From NCBI RefSeq assembly GCF_001447155.2, contig NZ_CP014754.1, positions 62,001-126,000 of the forward strand: DNA of 64,000 bases. Reading direction: 5' to 3'. Within the stretch, counting starts at the first letter, position 1, and the number at the start of each line of letters is the position of its first letter. This stretch comes from Marinobacter sp. LQ44. GTDB lineage: Bacteria > Pseudomonadota > Gammaproteobacteria > Pseudomonadales > Oleiphilaceae. The translations under genes and the position numbers were made by a program. The notes under the pieces were generated by a model. It saw only the letters and a list, made by a program, of their open reading frames with translations. It made no database searches and was not told the origin of the DNA. Below are positions 27,243 to 34,657 of this stretch, one piece after another.

Positions 27243-27685
27243 TCGCAGAGATTCCCTTCTGGCAGCGTAAGCGCCTCAACGAAATGACCACGCCGGAGTG
27301 GGAATCTCTGTGTGATGGCTGCGGGCTTTGTTGCCTGCAGAAGCTTGAAGACGAAGACACCGGCGAGGTGTACCACACCGATCTGGTCTGCGGTTACATG
27401 GATACGCAAACCTGCCGTTGTACCGTGTATTCTGACCGGCTGAAGAAAGTTCCAGGTTGTACGGTTCTGACACCGGAAACGGTATCAGACTACCACTGGT
27501 TACCGTATACCTGTGCTTATCGAACGTTGGCGGAAGGCCGGCCCCTTGCGGACTGGCACCCCTTGCGATCCGGTGATCCGGATTCCGTGCATCGTGCCGG
27601 GGTATCCGTTCAGGGCAAAGTCGTCTCTGAGGACAGCGTGCCGGAAGAGGATTGGGAAGACCACATTATTCACTGGGTTCTGTAA
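27239..27685 (+). CDS. ycgN: YcgN family cysteine-cluster protein
   Basis: A 148-residue cytoplasmic protein with the zinc/iron-chelating cluster CxxCGxCC seen as CDGCGLCC near residue 27, then C at VCGYM, TCRCTVY, GCTVL and TCAYR. Eight or more conserved cysteines suggest a metal or Fe-S centre. Coupled to ycgL by a 4-base overlap and to the next gene by TAATG. Family function is not established. Confidence 0.9.
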   Translation: MIAEIPFWQRKRLNEMTTPEWESLCDGCGLCCLQKLEDEDTGEVYHTDLVCGYMDTQTCRCTVYSDRLKKVPGCTVLTPETVSDYHWLPYTCAYRTLAEGRPLADWHPLRSGDPDSVHRAGVSVQGKVVSEDSVPEEDWEDHIIHWVL

Positions 27686-28029
27686 TGATCGATACTGATG
27701 CTTCACTAGCTTACGGAATTTTCTGGGCGGCCTATGCAGTTGCTTTCGTTGTGCTGTTCTACATGATGAAAGCGCTGTTTCGGATACTGCCATTCTATGG
27801 TGTGCGGACGCTGCTGTTGTCGGCTCTGGTTGTTTTATTTCTGACGCCCGTAGAGTCTGCAGAGCTTGCAGGCTGGTGGATTCCCGCCTGGTTGTTCGCC
27901 GGTTACGAACTTATTCTGGGAGACGCCGACGCGGCGGGCAGGGCACTGCTGAATTTCAGTATTGCCGCTCTGGTGATGTTGTTGGTCTGGATTCTGGATC
28001 TCGTCTGGTATCGGCTGGTGCGTAAATAA
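27685..28029 (+). CDS. Small inner-membrane protein, function unknown
   Basis: A 114-residue protein with about three or four hydrophobic segments (near 9-30, 36-55, 62-80 and 90-108) separated by short charged loops. The start at ATG 27685 shares one base with the ycgN stop (TAATG). It lies between ycgN and the VWA protein; similar small membrane proteins accompany VWA-MoxR modules in related genomes, so it may be part of that module. No catalytic motif is visible. Confidence 0.7.
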   Translation: MIDTDASLAYGIFWAAYAVAFVVLFYMMKALFRILPFYGVRTLLLSALVVLFLTPVESAELAGWWIPAWLFAGYELILGDADAAGRALLNFSIAALVMLLVWILDLVWYRLVRK

Positions 28030-28069
28030 CTCCAAGAACGTGCGAAATGTCAGACAGGTAAGGGTAGCT

Positions 28070-30028
28070 ATGAAGCGAGTTCAGGTAATCCTCATGCTGG
28101 TGTTGGCCAGTTTTGTGCCAGCGCAGTCCAGTGCTCAGGACTCAGGTCTGACATTACCCGAGCAGGCCGACGTGCGCATCATTGTTGATATCTCCGGCTC
28201 TATGAAAGAAACCGACCCGGAGAACCTTCGCCGGCCGGCGGTGCGCTTGTTGGCCCGGATGCTGCCAGCGGGTGCTGAAGCCGGTGTCTGGACCTTCGGC
28301 CAGTATGTCAACATGCTGGTACCCCACGCCACTGTTGATGATGCCTGGCGTAACAGGGTTATTGAGCGTTCCGAGCAGATTAATTCCGTCGCCCTCTATA
28401 CCAATCTCGGGCTGGCTATGGAAAAGGCCAGCGACGACTGGTTGTCTGACGGAACCCTGGAAAACACCCACCTGATTCTTCTGAGTGACGGCAAGGTTGA
28501 TATTCCGGGCGGAGAGGCTGCCAGCCGTGAAGAGGAGCGGCGCATCCTTGAAACCCTACTGCCTTCCCTGAAAGCCAAAGGCGCCACTATCCATACCGTT
28601 GGCCTGTCGGAATTGGCAGACATCACCTTCCTGCAGCGCCTGGCCCGGGAAACCGGCGGCAGCTTTCAACTGGCCAAAACCGCTGAAGCACTCAATCTGG
28701 CGTTTGCGGATGCCCTGAACACGGCCGTACCGCAGGAGCAGATTCCCATTGCGGGCGATGGCTTCGCCGTAGATGCTGGCGTCCGGGAGTTTACCGCTTT
28801 GATCTTCACGGGCGGCTCTGACTCCGAAGCGCGAAGCCTGGCCCTCTCTGAGCCGGATGGTGAGCCGTTCACGGCCAATAATCTGCCAGACAACGTGCGG
28901 TGGGCGGTGGAGCCGGGTTACGACCTGATTACCGTAACTGAACCGGCGGCCGGGCGGTGGCGTATTGTTGGGGACCTCGGGCAGGGTAGCCGGGTGACGG
29001 TTGTCAGTGACTTGCGCATGGCCGTGAGTGAGGTGCCACCAGAATTTTCGGAAGAAACTCCGTTCAATCTGGAGGTCGTGTTTTTCGAGGAATCCGAGCA
29101 GATCAGGAATCCGGATTTTCTGGGCGTGATGCAGGTAAGCCTGTCGATCACAGCCAACGATGGCCGGCGGGGCACCAAGGTGCTGTCTGGTGATCAGCCA
29201 CCGGAAGACGGCGTGTATCGGGACACGGTGACGCGTCTGCCTGCTCCCGGGCGGTACCAGATTGATGTGGTGGCTGACGGCGGTACGTTCTCCCGGAAAT
29301 TCAGTGCAATGACCGTTTTCACTTTGCCGGGCGAGGAGCCTGAGCTGGCGGTGGTGTCTGAGCCACTGGTGCCTGACCTCAGTGAACAGGTTGAACCCGG
29401 GGCGCCGGCTGAGCCAGAACCGGTCGAGGCGCCGGTGCCTGTCGAGGACCCGGAACCAATGCCTGTGCCTGAATCTGAGCCTGAACAGGCAGAAGCGCCC
29501 TCGGAGCCACAACCTGAACCGGTTCACGTACCGGAGAAAGGCACGTTGTGGGGAATACCGGTTTGGGCATTTGGGGCGGGTGCCGCCTTGCTGGTGGCCA
29601 TTATCGGACTGGGGCTTTTCGCCTGGCGCCAGAAGAAGTCCATTGCGGAGGCTGAGCAGGCCGCCGCAGCGGAGAGAGAGACCCTGGAGGATCTGCCGGA
29701 GGAAGAGCCGGAGATCCCTGTGGTGGCAGCGGCTGTGCCAGACAGCGAACCGGATGAAACGCCGGAGTCCGAGGACGTCCCGGAACTGACCGAATCGCTT
29801 GAAAGCGATGAGACTCTGGAAACGGAAGATGACCAGATTCCCGTTGCCGATGATGCGGTTAACGAAGAGCCGGATGAAGACGACGATGATGAGTTCGGTC
29901 TTGAAGACTTTGACTTGTCGGAGTTTGATGATCTGCCGGAGCTGGACGAATCCGAAGCGGACGACGAGGCTACGGACAAGTCCGAGGCCGACGACACCGA
30001 TAAAGACGACGAAGATCAGAAAAAGTAA
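28070..30028 (+). CDS. Secreted/membrane-anchored VWA-domain protein with acidic tail
   Basis: A 652-residue protein: Sec signal peptide (about 1-22), a von Willebrand factor A domain (about 34-230) with an intact MIDAS (DISGS at 40-44), a beta-rich region (about 250-430), a Pro/Glu-rich linker, one transmembrane helix (about 494-518), and a strongly acidic Asp/Glu cytoplasmic tail of about 130 residues. The start at ATG 28070 has AGGTAAGGG upstream; an earlier GTG is less likely. The VWA part would face the periplasm and the acidic tail the cytosol, where the MoxR ATPase encoded next could engage it. The substrate is unknown. Confidence 0.85.
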   Translation: MKRVQVILMLVLASFVPAQSSAQDSGLTLPEQADVRIIVDISGSMKETDPENLRRPAVRLLARMLPAGAEAGVWTFGQYVNMLVPHATVDDAWRNRVIERSEQINSVALYTNLGLAMEKASDDWLSDGTLENTHLILLSDGKVDIPGGEAASREEERRILETLLPSLKAKGATIHTVGLSELADITFLQRLARETGGSFQLAKTAEALNLAFADALNTAVPQEQIPIAGDGFAVDAGVREFTALIFTGGSDSEARSLALSEPDGEPFTANNLPDNVRWAVEPGYDLITVTEPAAGRWRIVGDLGQGSRVTVVSDLRMAVSEVPPEFSEETPFNLEVVFFEESEQIRNPDFLGVMQVSLSITANDGRRGTKVLSGDQPPEDGVYRDTVTRLPAPGRYQIDVVADGGTFSRKFSAMTVFTLPGEEPELAVVSEPLVPDLSEQVEPGAPAEPEPVEAPVPVEDPEPMPVPESEPEQAEAPSEPQPEPVHVPEKGTLWGIPVWAFGAGAALLVAIIGLGLFAWRQKKSIAEAEQAAAAERETLEDLPEEEPEIPVVAAAVPDSEPDETPESEDVPELTESLESDETLETEDDQIPVADDAVNEEPDEDDDDEFGLEDFDLSEFDDLPELDESEADDEATDKSEADDTDKDDEDQKK

Positions 30029-30046
30029 CCAACAGGAAACAGACAC

Positions 30047-30889
30047 ATGAAGTTTACCGGTACCGATAAATACGTAGCCACCGATGACCTGCAGATGGCT
30101 GTAAACGCAGCAATCGCGCTCCAGCGCCCGTTGCTGATCAAAGGCGAGCCCGGCACCGGAAAAACCCTGCTGGCGGAAGAGATGGCCACCGCCCTGGGTA
30201 TGCGTCTGATTCCCTGGCACATCAAATCCACCACCAAGGCCCAACAGGGACTGTACGAATATGATGCGGTATCCCGCCTTCGCGATTCCCAGCTGGGGGA
30301 TGAAAAGGTCAAGGACATCCGCAACTACATCGTCAAAGGTAAGTTGTGGGAGGCCTTCGAGGCCGATGAGCAGGTGGTGCTCCTGATCGATGAAATCGAC
30401 AAGGCCGACATCGAGTTCCCGAACGATCTGCTGCTGGAACTCGACCGCATGGAGTTCTTCGTATACGAAACCCAGGAATTCGTGAAAGCGAAGAAACGCC
30501 CGATTGTGGTCATTACCAGTAACAACGAAAAGGAGCTGCCAGACGCTTTCCTGCGCCGGTGCTTCTTCCACTACATCAGCTTCCCGGACCACGACACCAT
30601 GAAAGACATCGTGGATGTGCACTTCCCGGGTCTGCAGCAACAGGTTGTGCGTGATGCCCTGGAAGTTTTCTTTGATGTTCGCAAGGTGCCCGGGCTGAAG
30701 AAAAAGCCGTCCACCTCGGAGCTGATTGACTGGTTGAAACTGCTGATGGCCGATGAGCTGTCTGCCAAGGCGCTTCAGGAGAAGGACAGCAGTTCTGCAC
30801 TGCCGCCTCTGTATGGCGCCCTGGTGAAGAACGAGCAGGATGTTCACCTGCTGCAGAAGCTGGCGTTCATGGCACGTCGCCGCAACTGA
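30047..30889 (+). CDS. MoxR-type AAA+ ATPase
   Basis: A 280-residue AAA+ protein with Walker A GEPGTGKT (33-40), Walker B LLIDEIDKAD (about 115-125), sensor 1 VVITSNNEKELPDAFLRRC and the Arg finger region. It belongs to the MoxR side of AAA+, whose members act as chaperones for VWA partners and insert cofactors or activate complexes. It begins 18 bases after the VWA gene and is followed by a second VWA (CoxE-like) gene, the usual pairing. Confidence 0.92.
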   Translation: MKFTGTDKYVATDDLQMAVNAAIALQRPLLIKGEPGTGKTLLAEEMATALGMRLIPWHIKSTTKAQQGLYEYDAVSRLRDSQLGDEKVKDIRNYIVKGKLWEAFEADEQVVLLIDEIDKADIEFPNDLLLELDRMEFFVYETQEFVKAKKRPIVVITSNNEKELPDAFLRRCFFHYISFPDHDTMKDIVDVHFPGLQQQVVRDALEVFFDVRKVPGLKKKPSTSELIDWLKLLMADELSAKALQEKDSSSALPPLYGALVKNEQDVHLLQKLAFMARRRN

Positions 30890-30911
30890 TCTCTGGCAAG
30901 AGTTTCGCTTT

Positions 30912-32090
30912 ATGTTGATCGATTTTTTCCTCGAAGTGCGCCGGGCCAAGGTTCCGGCCAGTCTGCGAGAGTTCCTTGACCTGCTGGAAGCTATCCAGCA
31001 GCGCCTGGCATTCGCAGACATGGAGGAGTTCTATTACCTGGCGCGGGTGTGCCTGGTGAAAGACGAAAGGCACTTCGACAAGTTTGACCGGGCCTTCAAG
31101 GCGTATTTTGAGGGCATCGAGAACCTGGACGATCTGCTCGAAGCCCTGATTCCTGACGACTGGCTAAGGGCCGAGTTCGAGAAGCACCTCACCGAAGAAG
31201 AGAAAGCCAAGATTGAGTCCCTGGGTGGCCTTGAGGAGTTGATTGATACCTTCAAGAAGCGCATGGAAGAGCAGAACGAGCGCCATGCCGGCGGCAATAA
31301 ATGGATCGGCACCGGCGGTACTTCACCCTTTGGTGCCAATGGCTATAACCCTGAAGGCTTCCGGATTGGCCAGAAGAACGGCCGCCACGGCCGGGCCGTC
31401 AAGGTCTGGGAAAAACGGGAATACCGTGATCTCGATGACAGCATCACCCTGGGGCTACGCAACATCAAGGTGGCCCTGCGCCGGTTGCGTAAATTCGCTC
31501 GACAGGGGGCGGCAGATCAACTGGATATGGATGACACCATCCGTTCCACCGCCCGCAACGCCGGCTACCTGGATCTGAAAATGGTGCCAGAGAGGCACAA
31601 CGCGGTGAAGGTTCTGATCTTCTTCGACGTCGGCGGCTCCATGGACCCGCACGTCAAAGTATGTGAAGAGCTGTTCTCCGCCGCCAGGCTTGAGTTCAAG
31701 CACATGGAGTATTTCTACTTCCACAATTTTATCTATGAGAGTGTGTGGAAGAACAATATTCGCCGCATGAATGAGACCCTGAGCACCTGGGACATCCTGC
31801 ACAAGTACACCCCGGACTATAAGGTTATCTTTGTTGGGGACGCCACCATGGCACCTTACGAGATTACCCATCCCGGTGGGTCTATCGAGCACTGGAATGA
31901 AGAAGCCGGCGCCACCTGGTTCCAGCGGGTGTCGGAGCATTTCCGCAAGGTGGTTTGGCTGAACCCGCTACCGGAAAGTTACTGGGGTAGCGGTGGTTCG
32001 CTGGGCATAACCAAGCAATTGGTCAATAATCATATGTACCCACTGACCATTGAGGGGCTTGAATCCGCCATGAAACACCTGAGCAAGTAG
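30912..32090 (+). CDS. CoxE-like VWA-domain protein
   Basis: A 392-residue cytoplasmic protein without signal peptide. The N-terminal half is helical (SLREFLDLLEAI; LARVCLVKDERHFDKFDRAF), a hallmark of the CoxE/DUF444-like VWA group, with a Gly-rich basic loop near 130-160. The C-terminal half is a VWA domain with VKVLIFFDVGGSMDPH: Asp239 is kept, but the third MIDAS position is Gly instead of Ser (D-V-G-G-S). ATG 30912 is chosen over an upstream ATG lying inside the MoxR gene. It probably works with the MoxR ATPase as in CoxD-CoxE, which mature metal centres. Confidence 0.88.
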   Translation: MLIDFFLEVRRAKVPASLREFLDLLEAIQQRLAFADMEEFYYLARVCLVKDERHFDKFDRAFKAYFEGIENLDDLLEALIPDDWLRAEFEKHLTEEEKAKIESLGGLEELIDTFKKRMEEQNERHAGGNKWIGTGGTSPFGANGYNPEGFRIGQKNGRHGRAVKVWEKREYRDLDDSITLGLRNIKVALRRLRKFARQGAADQLDMDDTIRSTARNAGYLDLKMVPERHNAVKVLIFFDVGGSMDPHVKVCEELFSAARLEFKHMEYFYFHNFIYESVWKNNIRRMNETLSTWDILHKYTPDYKVIFVGDATMAPYEITHPGGSIEHWNEEAGATWFQRVSEHFRKVVWLNPLPESYWGSGGSLGITKQLVNNHMYPLTIEGLESAMKHLSK

Positions 32091-32112
32091 TTCTGTTCGA
32101 GGTGGGTGGATC

Positions 32113-32143
32113 AAAAAAAGCCGATGCGGTTGAGGGCATCGGC
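32113..32143 (-). terminator. Strong minus-strand intrinsic terminator with no minus-strand gene upstream
   Basis: A perfect 8-bp stem (GCCGATGC paired with GCATCGGC, 32120-32127 and 32136-32143). On the minus strand it is followed by seven T's (32113-32119). On the plus strand no T run follows, so it is built to stop leftward transcription, although no leftward gene is visible to its right. It could still weakly end the CoxE operon. Confidence 0.65.
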
Positions 32144-32260
32144 AAAGCTCGGCATATTCAAGCGGGGGTTGCCAGAAGGCGCTCCCGCCGCTTTCCCCGT
32201 AGCAAGCCTTGGGCCACTGGTAAATAGGCTTTGATTATCAACTGGTTACCTTTTTAGTTC
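32113..32260 (-). ncRNA. Candidate small RNA on the minus strand
   Basis: The 368-base gap 32091-32458 has no credible ORF. Reading leftward from about 32260 there are nested stems: AAGCC/GGCTT, CGGGG pairing with CCCCG, and an inner GGCG-GGAG-CGCC hairpin, ending in the strong terminator at 32113-32143. This pattern of compact hairpins plus terminator suggests a small RNA. The promoter is weak (GATAAT-like near 32238), and no known RNA family was recognised. The right part of the gap (32260-32458) probably holds the promoter of the next operon. Confidence 0.3.
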
Positions 32261-32458
32261 GGCCATATCCACTGGCCCTCTTCGTTCCCGCCTTTTGTTC
32301 TGTCAAATAACTCGACACTTATTCCTACGCCACTGCCGGCGAAAGTTTCATTTGGTGAATTGGATACCGTTCTTGGTTGTTAGCGGGTGTTACTCTTTAT
32401 TTCGAATTGTAACGGCACCCGGTTCTGCCGGGGCCCGAGATCGCACGGCAGGAAAATT

Positions 32459-33007
32459 ATGTTCGGCAAACAAAAATCACAACACTGCCGGATTGTCCCA
32501 GGGAGCAAGGGGCTTTGGATATCCGGAATGATCGCCGCACTGGCATTCGGCTCTGTTTCAGCTTCATCGCTGGACGATGAAATCGACCGCCTGACAGCGG
32601 ACGTTACCCGTCATTCGGCATCGGTGCATGCCCTTGAGCAACGCTTGCTGCACCCGGTGGATACCCGTGTCTCGATATTCCTGACCCTGGGGAACCGGCA
32701 GGCACTCAATCTTGATTCTGTTGAACTCTTTATCAACGATCAGCCCGTAGCGTCCCATCTATACAGCGCCACGGAGCGAACGTCGTTGGAGCAGGGTGGG
32801 GTGCAGCAGCTATTCGTTGGTAATATGGCTGACGGCAACCACCAGCTGAAGACGGTGATCAACGCCCGCGCTGCCAATAAGCGCTTTGTCCGCCGTGAGG
32901 TGGTTCACCGGTTTGATAAACGTCCCGGTACTTTGCGGCTGCAGATGAATCTTGATGCCCGGGCTCCGGACTACGAGCCGGAAGTCGCGTTCCAGGAATG
33001 GAAGTAG
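32459..33007 (+). CDS. Periplasmic coiled-coil/beta protein, first gene of Glt-like operon
   Basis: A 182-residue exported protein. A hydrophobic segment near 20-38 ending in VSASS is probably a signal peptide with a long basic n-region. It is followed by a short coiled coil (LDDEIDRLTADVTRHSASVHALEQRL) and a beta-rich domain (SIFLTLGNRQALNLDSVELFIND; FVGNMADGNHQLKTVINA) reminiscent of small beta-sandwich accessory domains. No family recognised. ATG 32459 has AGGA 5 bases upstream. It lies 6 bases before the next gene and opens the nine-gene operon. Confidence 0.75.
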   Translation: MFGKQKSQHCRIVPGSKGLWISGMIAALAFGSVSASSLDDEIDRLTADVTRHSASVHALEQRLLHPVDTRVSIFLTLGNRQALNLDSVELFINDQPVASHLYSATERTSLEQGGVQQLFVGNMADGNHQLKTVINARAANKRFVRREVVHRFDKRPGTLRLQMNLDARAPDYEPEVAFQEWK

Positions 33008-33013
33008 CCGATC

Positions 33014-34657
33014 ATGACGGGACCTGTTCGCACCGTTCATTGCGCTGCCCGGGCTTTGCTGGTGCTTTTTACCCTGGCGGTGCCTCAGGCAGGAGCCTCG
33101 GAATCTGTGCCGACAGAGCTGGCCGCTGGTGTTACCCGGTTTGCGCTGGACACCGGGAATATCGCACAGGCTATTCCTCTGGCTGGCCAGGTCAAAGGCG
33201 ATTCCGCCGACTACCTTAGCGCGCGAGTGTTGCTGGCCAGTGGCCAGACCAGCGAGGCGAAACCGTTGCTGGAGCGTGTGTTCAGCAGCAACGTTCATCG
33301 CGCCGATGCCGCTCTGGAGCTTGCCCGATTGGCAGAGGCGGAGAGTAATCAGGTCGAAGCAGTGCAGTGGTATCAGGAGGCTGCCCGAACCGGGTTTGGC
33401 GAGGTGCGCCAGAGAGCACTGCTGAACCTTGCGGAAACACAGCGGCAGCAGGGGAAAACGGATCGTGCCGGCCAATACCTTGCCAGTATGGACAACGGTT
33501 ACTGGGCCGCAGTGGGCTATATGAACCTGGCGGGCGATTTCGCCCGGGATGACCTGGATCCATCAAGGGCCCTCGTGTCTTTGAGGGTTGCCATGGCCAT
33601 GGCCGCGAAAGACCCCGACAGTGCCCGTAGCGCGGATCTGCGCGATCAGCTTTATCTCCGGGCAGGCTATTTGTCTGTGCGCAATCAGGATTACGACAAG
33701 GCCACTGACTTCCTTGAGAAAGTCTCTCTGGAGAGCTATTACACCCCCCAGGCCCTGTACCTGCATGGTTTCGCTCTGTCCGAAAAGGGCAATCACCGGG
33801 CGGCGATGCAGAGCTGGCACCGTGCCAAGAAATTCCCGCTGGCGTTTCCCGGGGTGGCCGATGCCTGGATCGGAATGGGCCGTGGATACGATCTGGCGGG
33901 TTATCCGGGGCAGGCCGGTGAAGCCTGGCTTGCTGCCAGCGCAGCTTACGAAGGGGAGCGGGTAACGCTCGGTAAGCTCGCAGAGCGAATCCGTGCTGAA
34001 GGTGCCTACAAGGCGTTGGTGGCAGACGCTCGGGGCGCTGATACCCAATGGTTCCTTGCCGACAGCCGAACGTTGACCCAGCCCCGGCTGGCTTACCTCC
34101 TTCGCTTCCTTGAGAGCGCCGAGGGGCAGGCGGCGGTTCGCCGGGTAGCCCGGCTTGATGATCTGGCGTTCTCCCTGGAGAGCAGCAAGCATGATCTCGA
34201 TGTATTTATCGGCGCCCTGGAAAACAACCATCATGGTGGTGGGGGCAGCCAACTGGCCGCGTTGCAGGAGCAGCAAGACACGTTAACGCGGCAACTTGAA
34301 CAGCTTACGGATCGCCCATTGAGTGCAAATCACATCGCCCGGCTCCGGCAGCTGCAGCGTTTGCTTCAGTCTGGGGGGCAGCGTCTGTCGTCCTTGCCCC
34401 GTCGTGAAGCCGGCAGGCAAGAGCAGTTGCGGGACAACCTTGCCGAGGCCCGGCAATTGCGGGGCGAGATCTCCAGCCTGCAGACTCGTGTGAGCAAAGC
34501 CCGCGCCCGGGCTGCTGACTACCTTGATGAAAAGGCGCTGGCCCTGGTCGCTGCTGAACAGCAGCGTATGGCCCACTCCCTGGATAAAACCGAACAACAG
34601 ATTGCGCACCTCTACGAGTATCTCGCGCTGGAAAACATCGGGGAGGCTGCCCGATGA
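33014..34657 (+). CDS. Secreted TPR and coiled-coil protein
   Basis: A 547-residue exported protein: signal peptide (about 1-29, ending AGAS), TPR-like helical repeats from about 40 to 330 (for example DAALELARLAEAESNQVEAVQWYQEA, written here in part as LELARLAEAESNQ) and a long coiled coil at about 410-540 rich in Gln, Leu and Arg. No enzymatic motif. Its stop overlaps the next start (ATGA). Such proteins scaffold periplasmic complexes; TPR proteins of comparable build (GltD/GltE types) occur in Glt motility machines, but I cannot assign an ortholog. Confidence 0.8.
   Translation: MTGPVRTVHCAARALLVLFTLAVPQAGASESVPTELAAGVTRFALDTGNIAQAIPLAGQVKGDSADYLSARVLLASGQTSEAKPLLERVFSSNVHRADAALELARLAEAESNQVEAVQWYQEAARTGFGEVRQRALLNLAETQRQQGKTDRAGQYLASMDNGYWAAVGYMNLAGDFARDDLDPSRALVSLRVAMAMAAKDPDSARSADLRDQLYLRAGYLSVRNQDYDKATDFLEKVSLESYYTPQALYLHGFALSEKGNHRAAMQSWHRAKKFPLAFPGVADAWIGMGRGYDLAGYPGQAGEAWLAASAAYEGERVTLGKLAERIRAEGAYKALVADARGADTQWFLADSRTLTQPRLAYLLRFLESAEGQAAVRRVARLDDLAFSLESSKHDLDVFIGALENNHHGGGGSQLAALQEQQDTLTRQLEQLTDRPLSANHIARLRQLQRLLQSGGQRLSSLPRREAGRQEQLRDNLAEARQLRGEISSLQTRVSKARARAADYLDEKALALVAAEQQRMAHSLDKTEQQIAHLYEYLALENIGEAAR

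Noticed and set aside
26389..27378. A 329-codon minus-strand frame
   Set aside because: Antisense to rnd, ycgL and ycgN, all well-supported families; no recognisable features of its own.
28556..31021. An 821-codon open frame on the minus strand
   Set aside because: It lies entirely antisense to the VWA, MoxR and CoxE genes, has no ribosome site, and its translation is low-complexity and unlike any protein; it is a by-product of codon bias.
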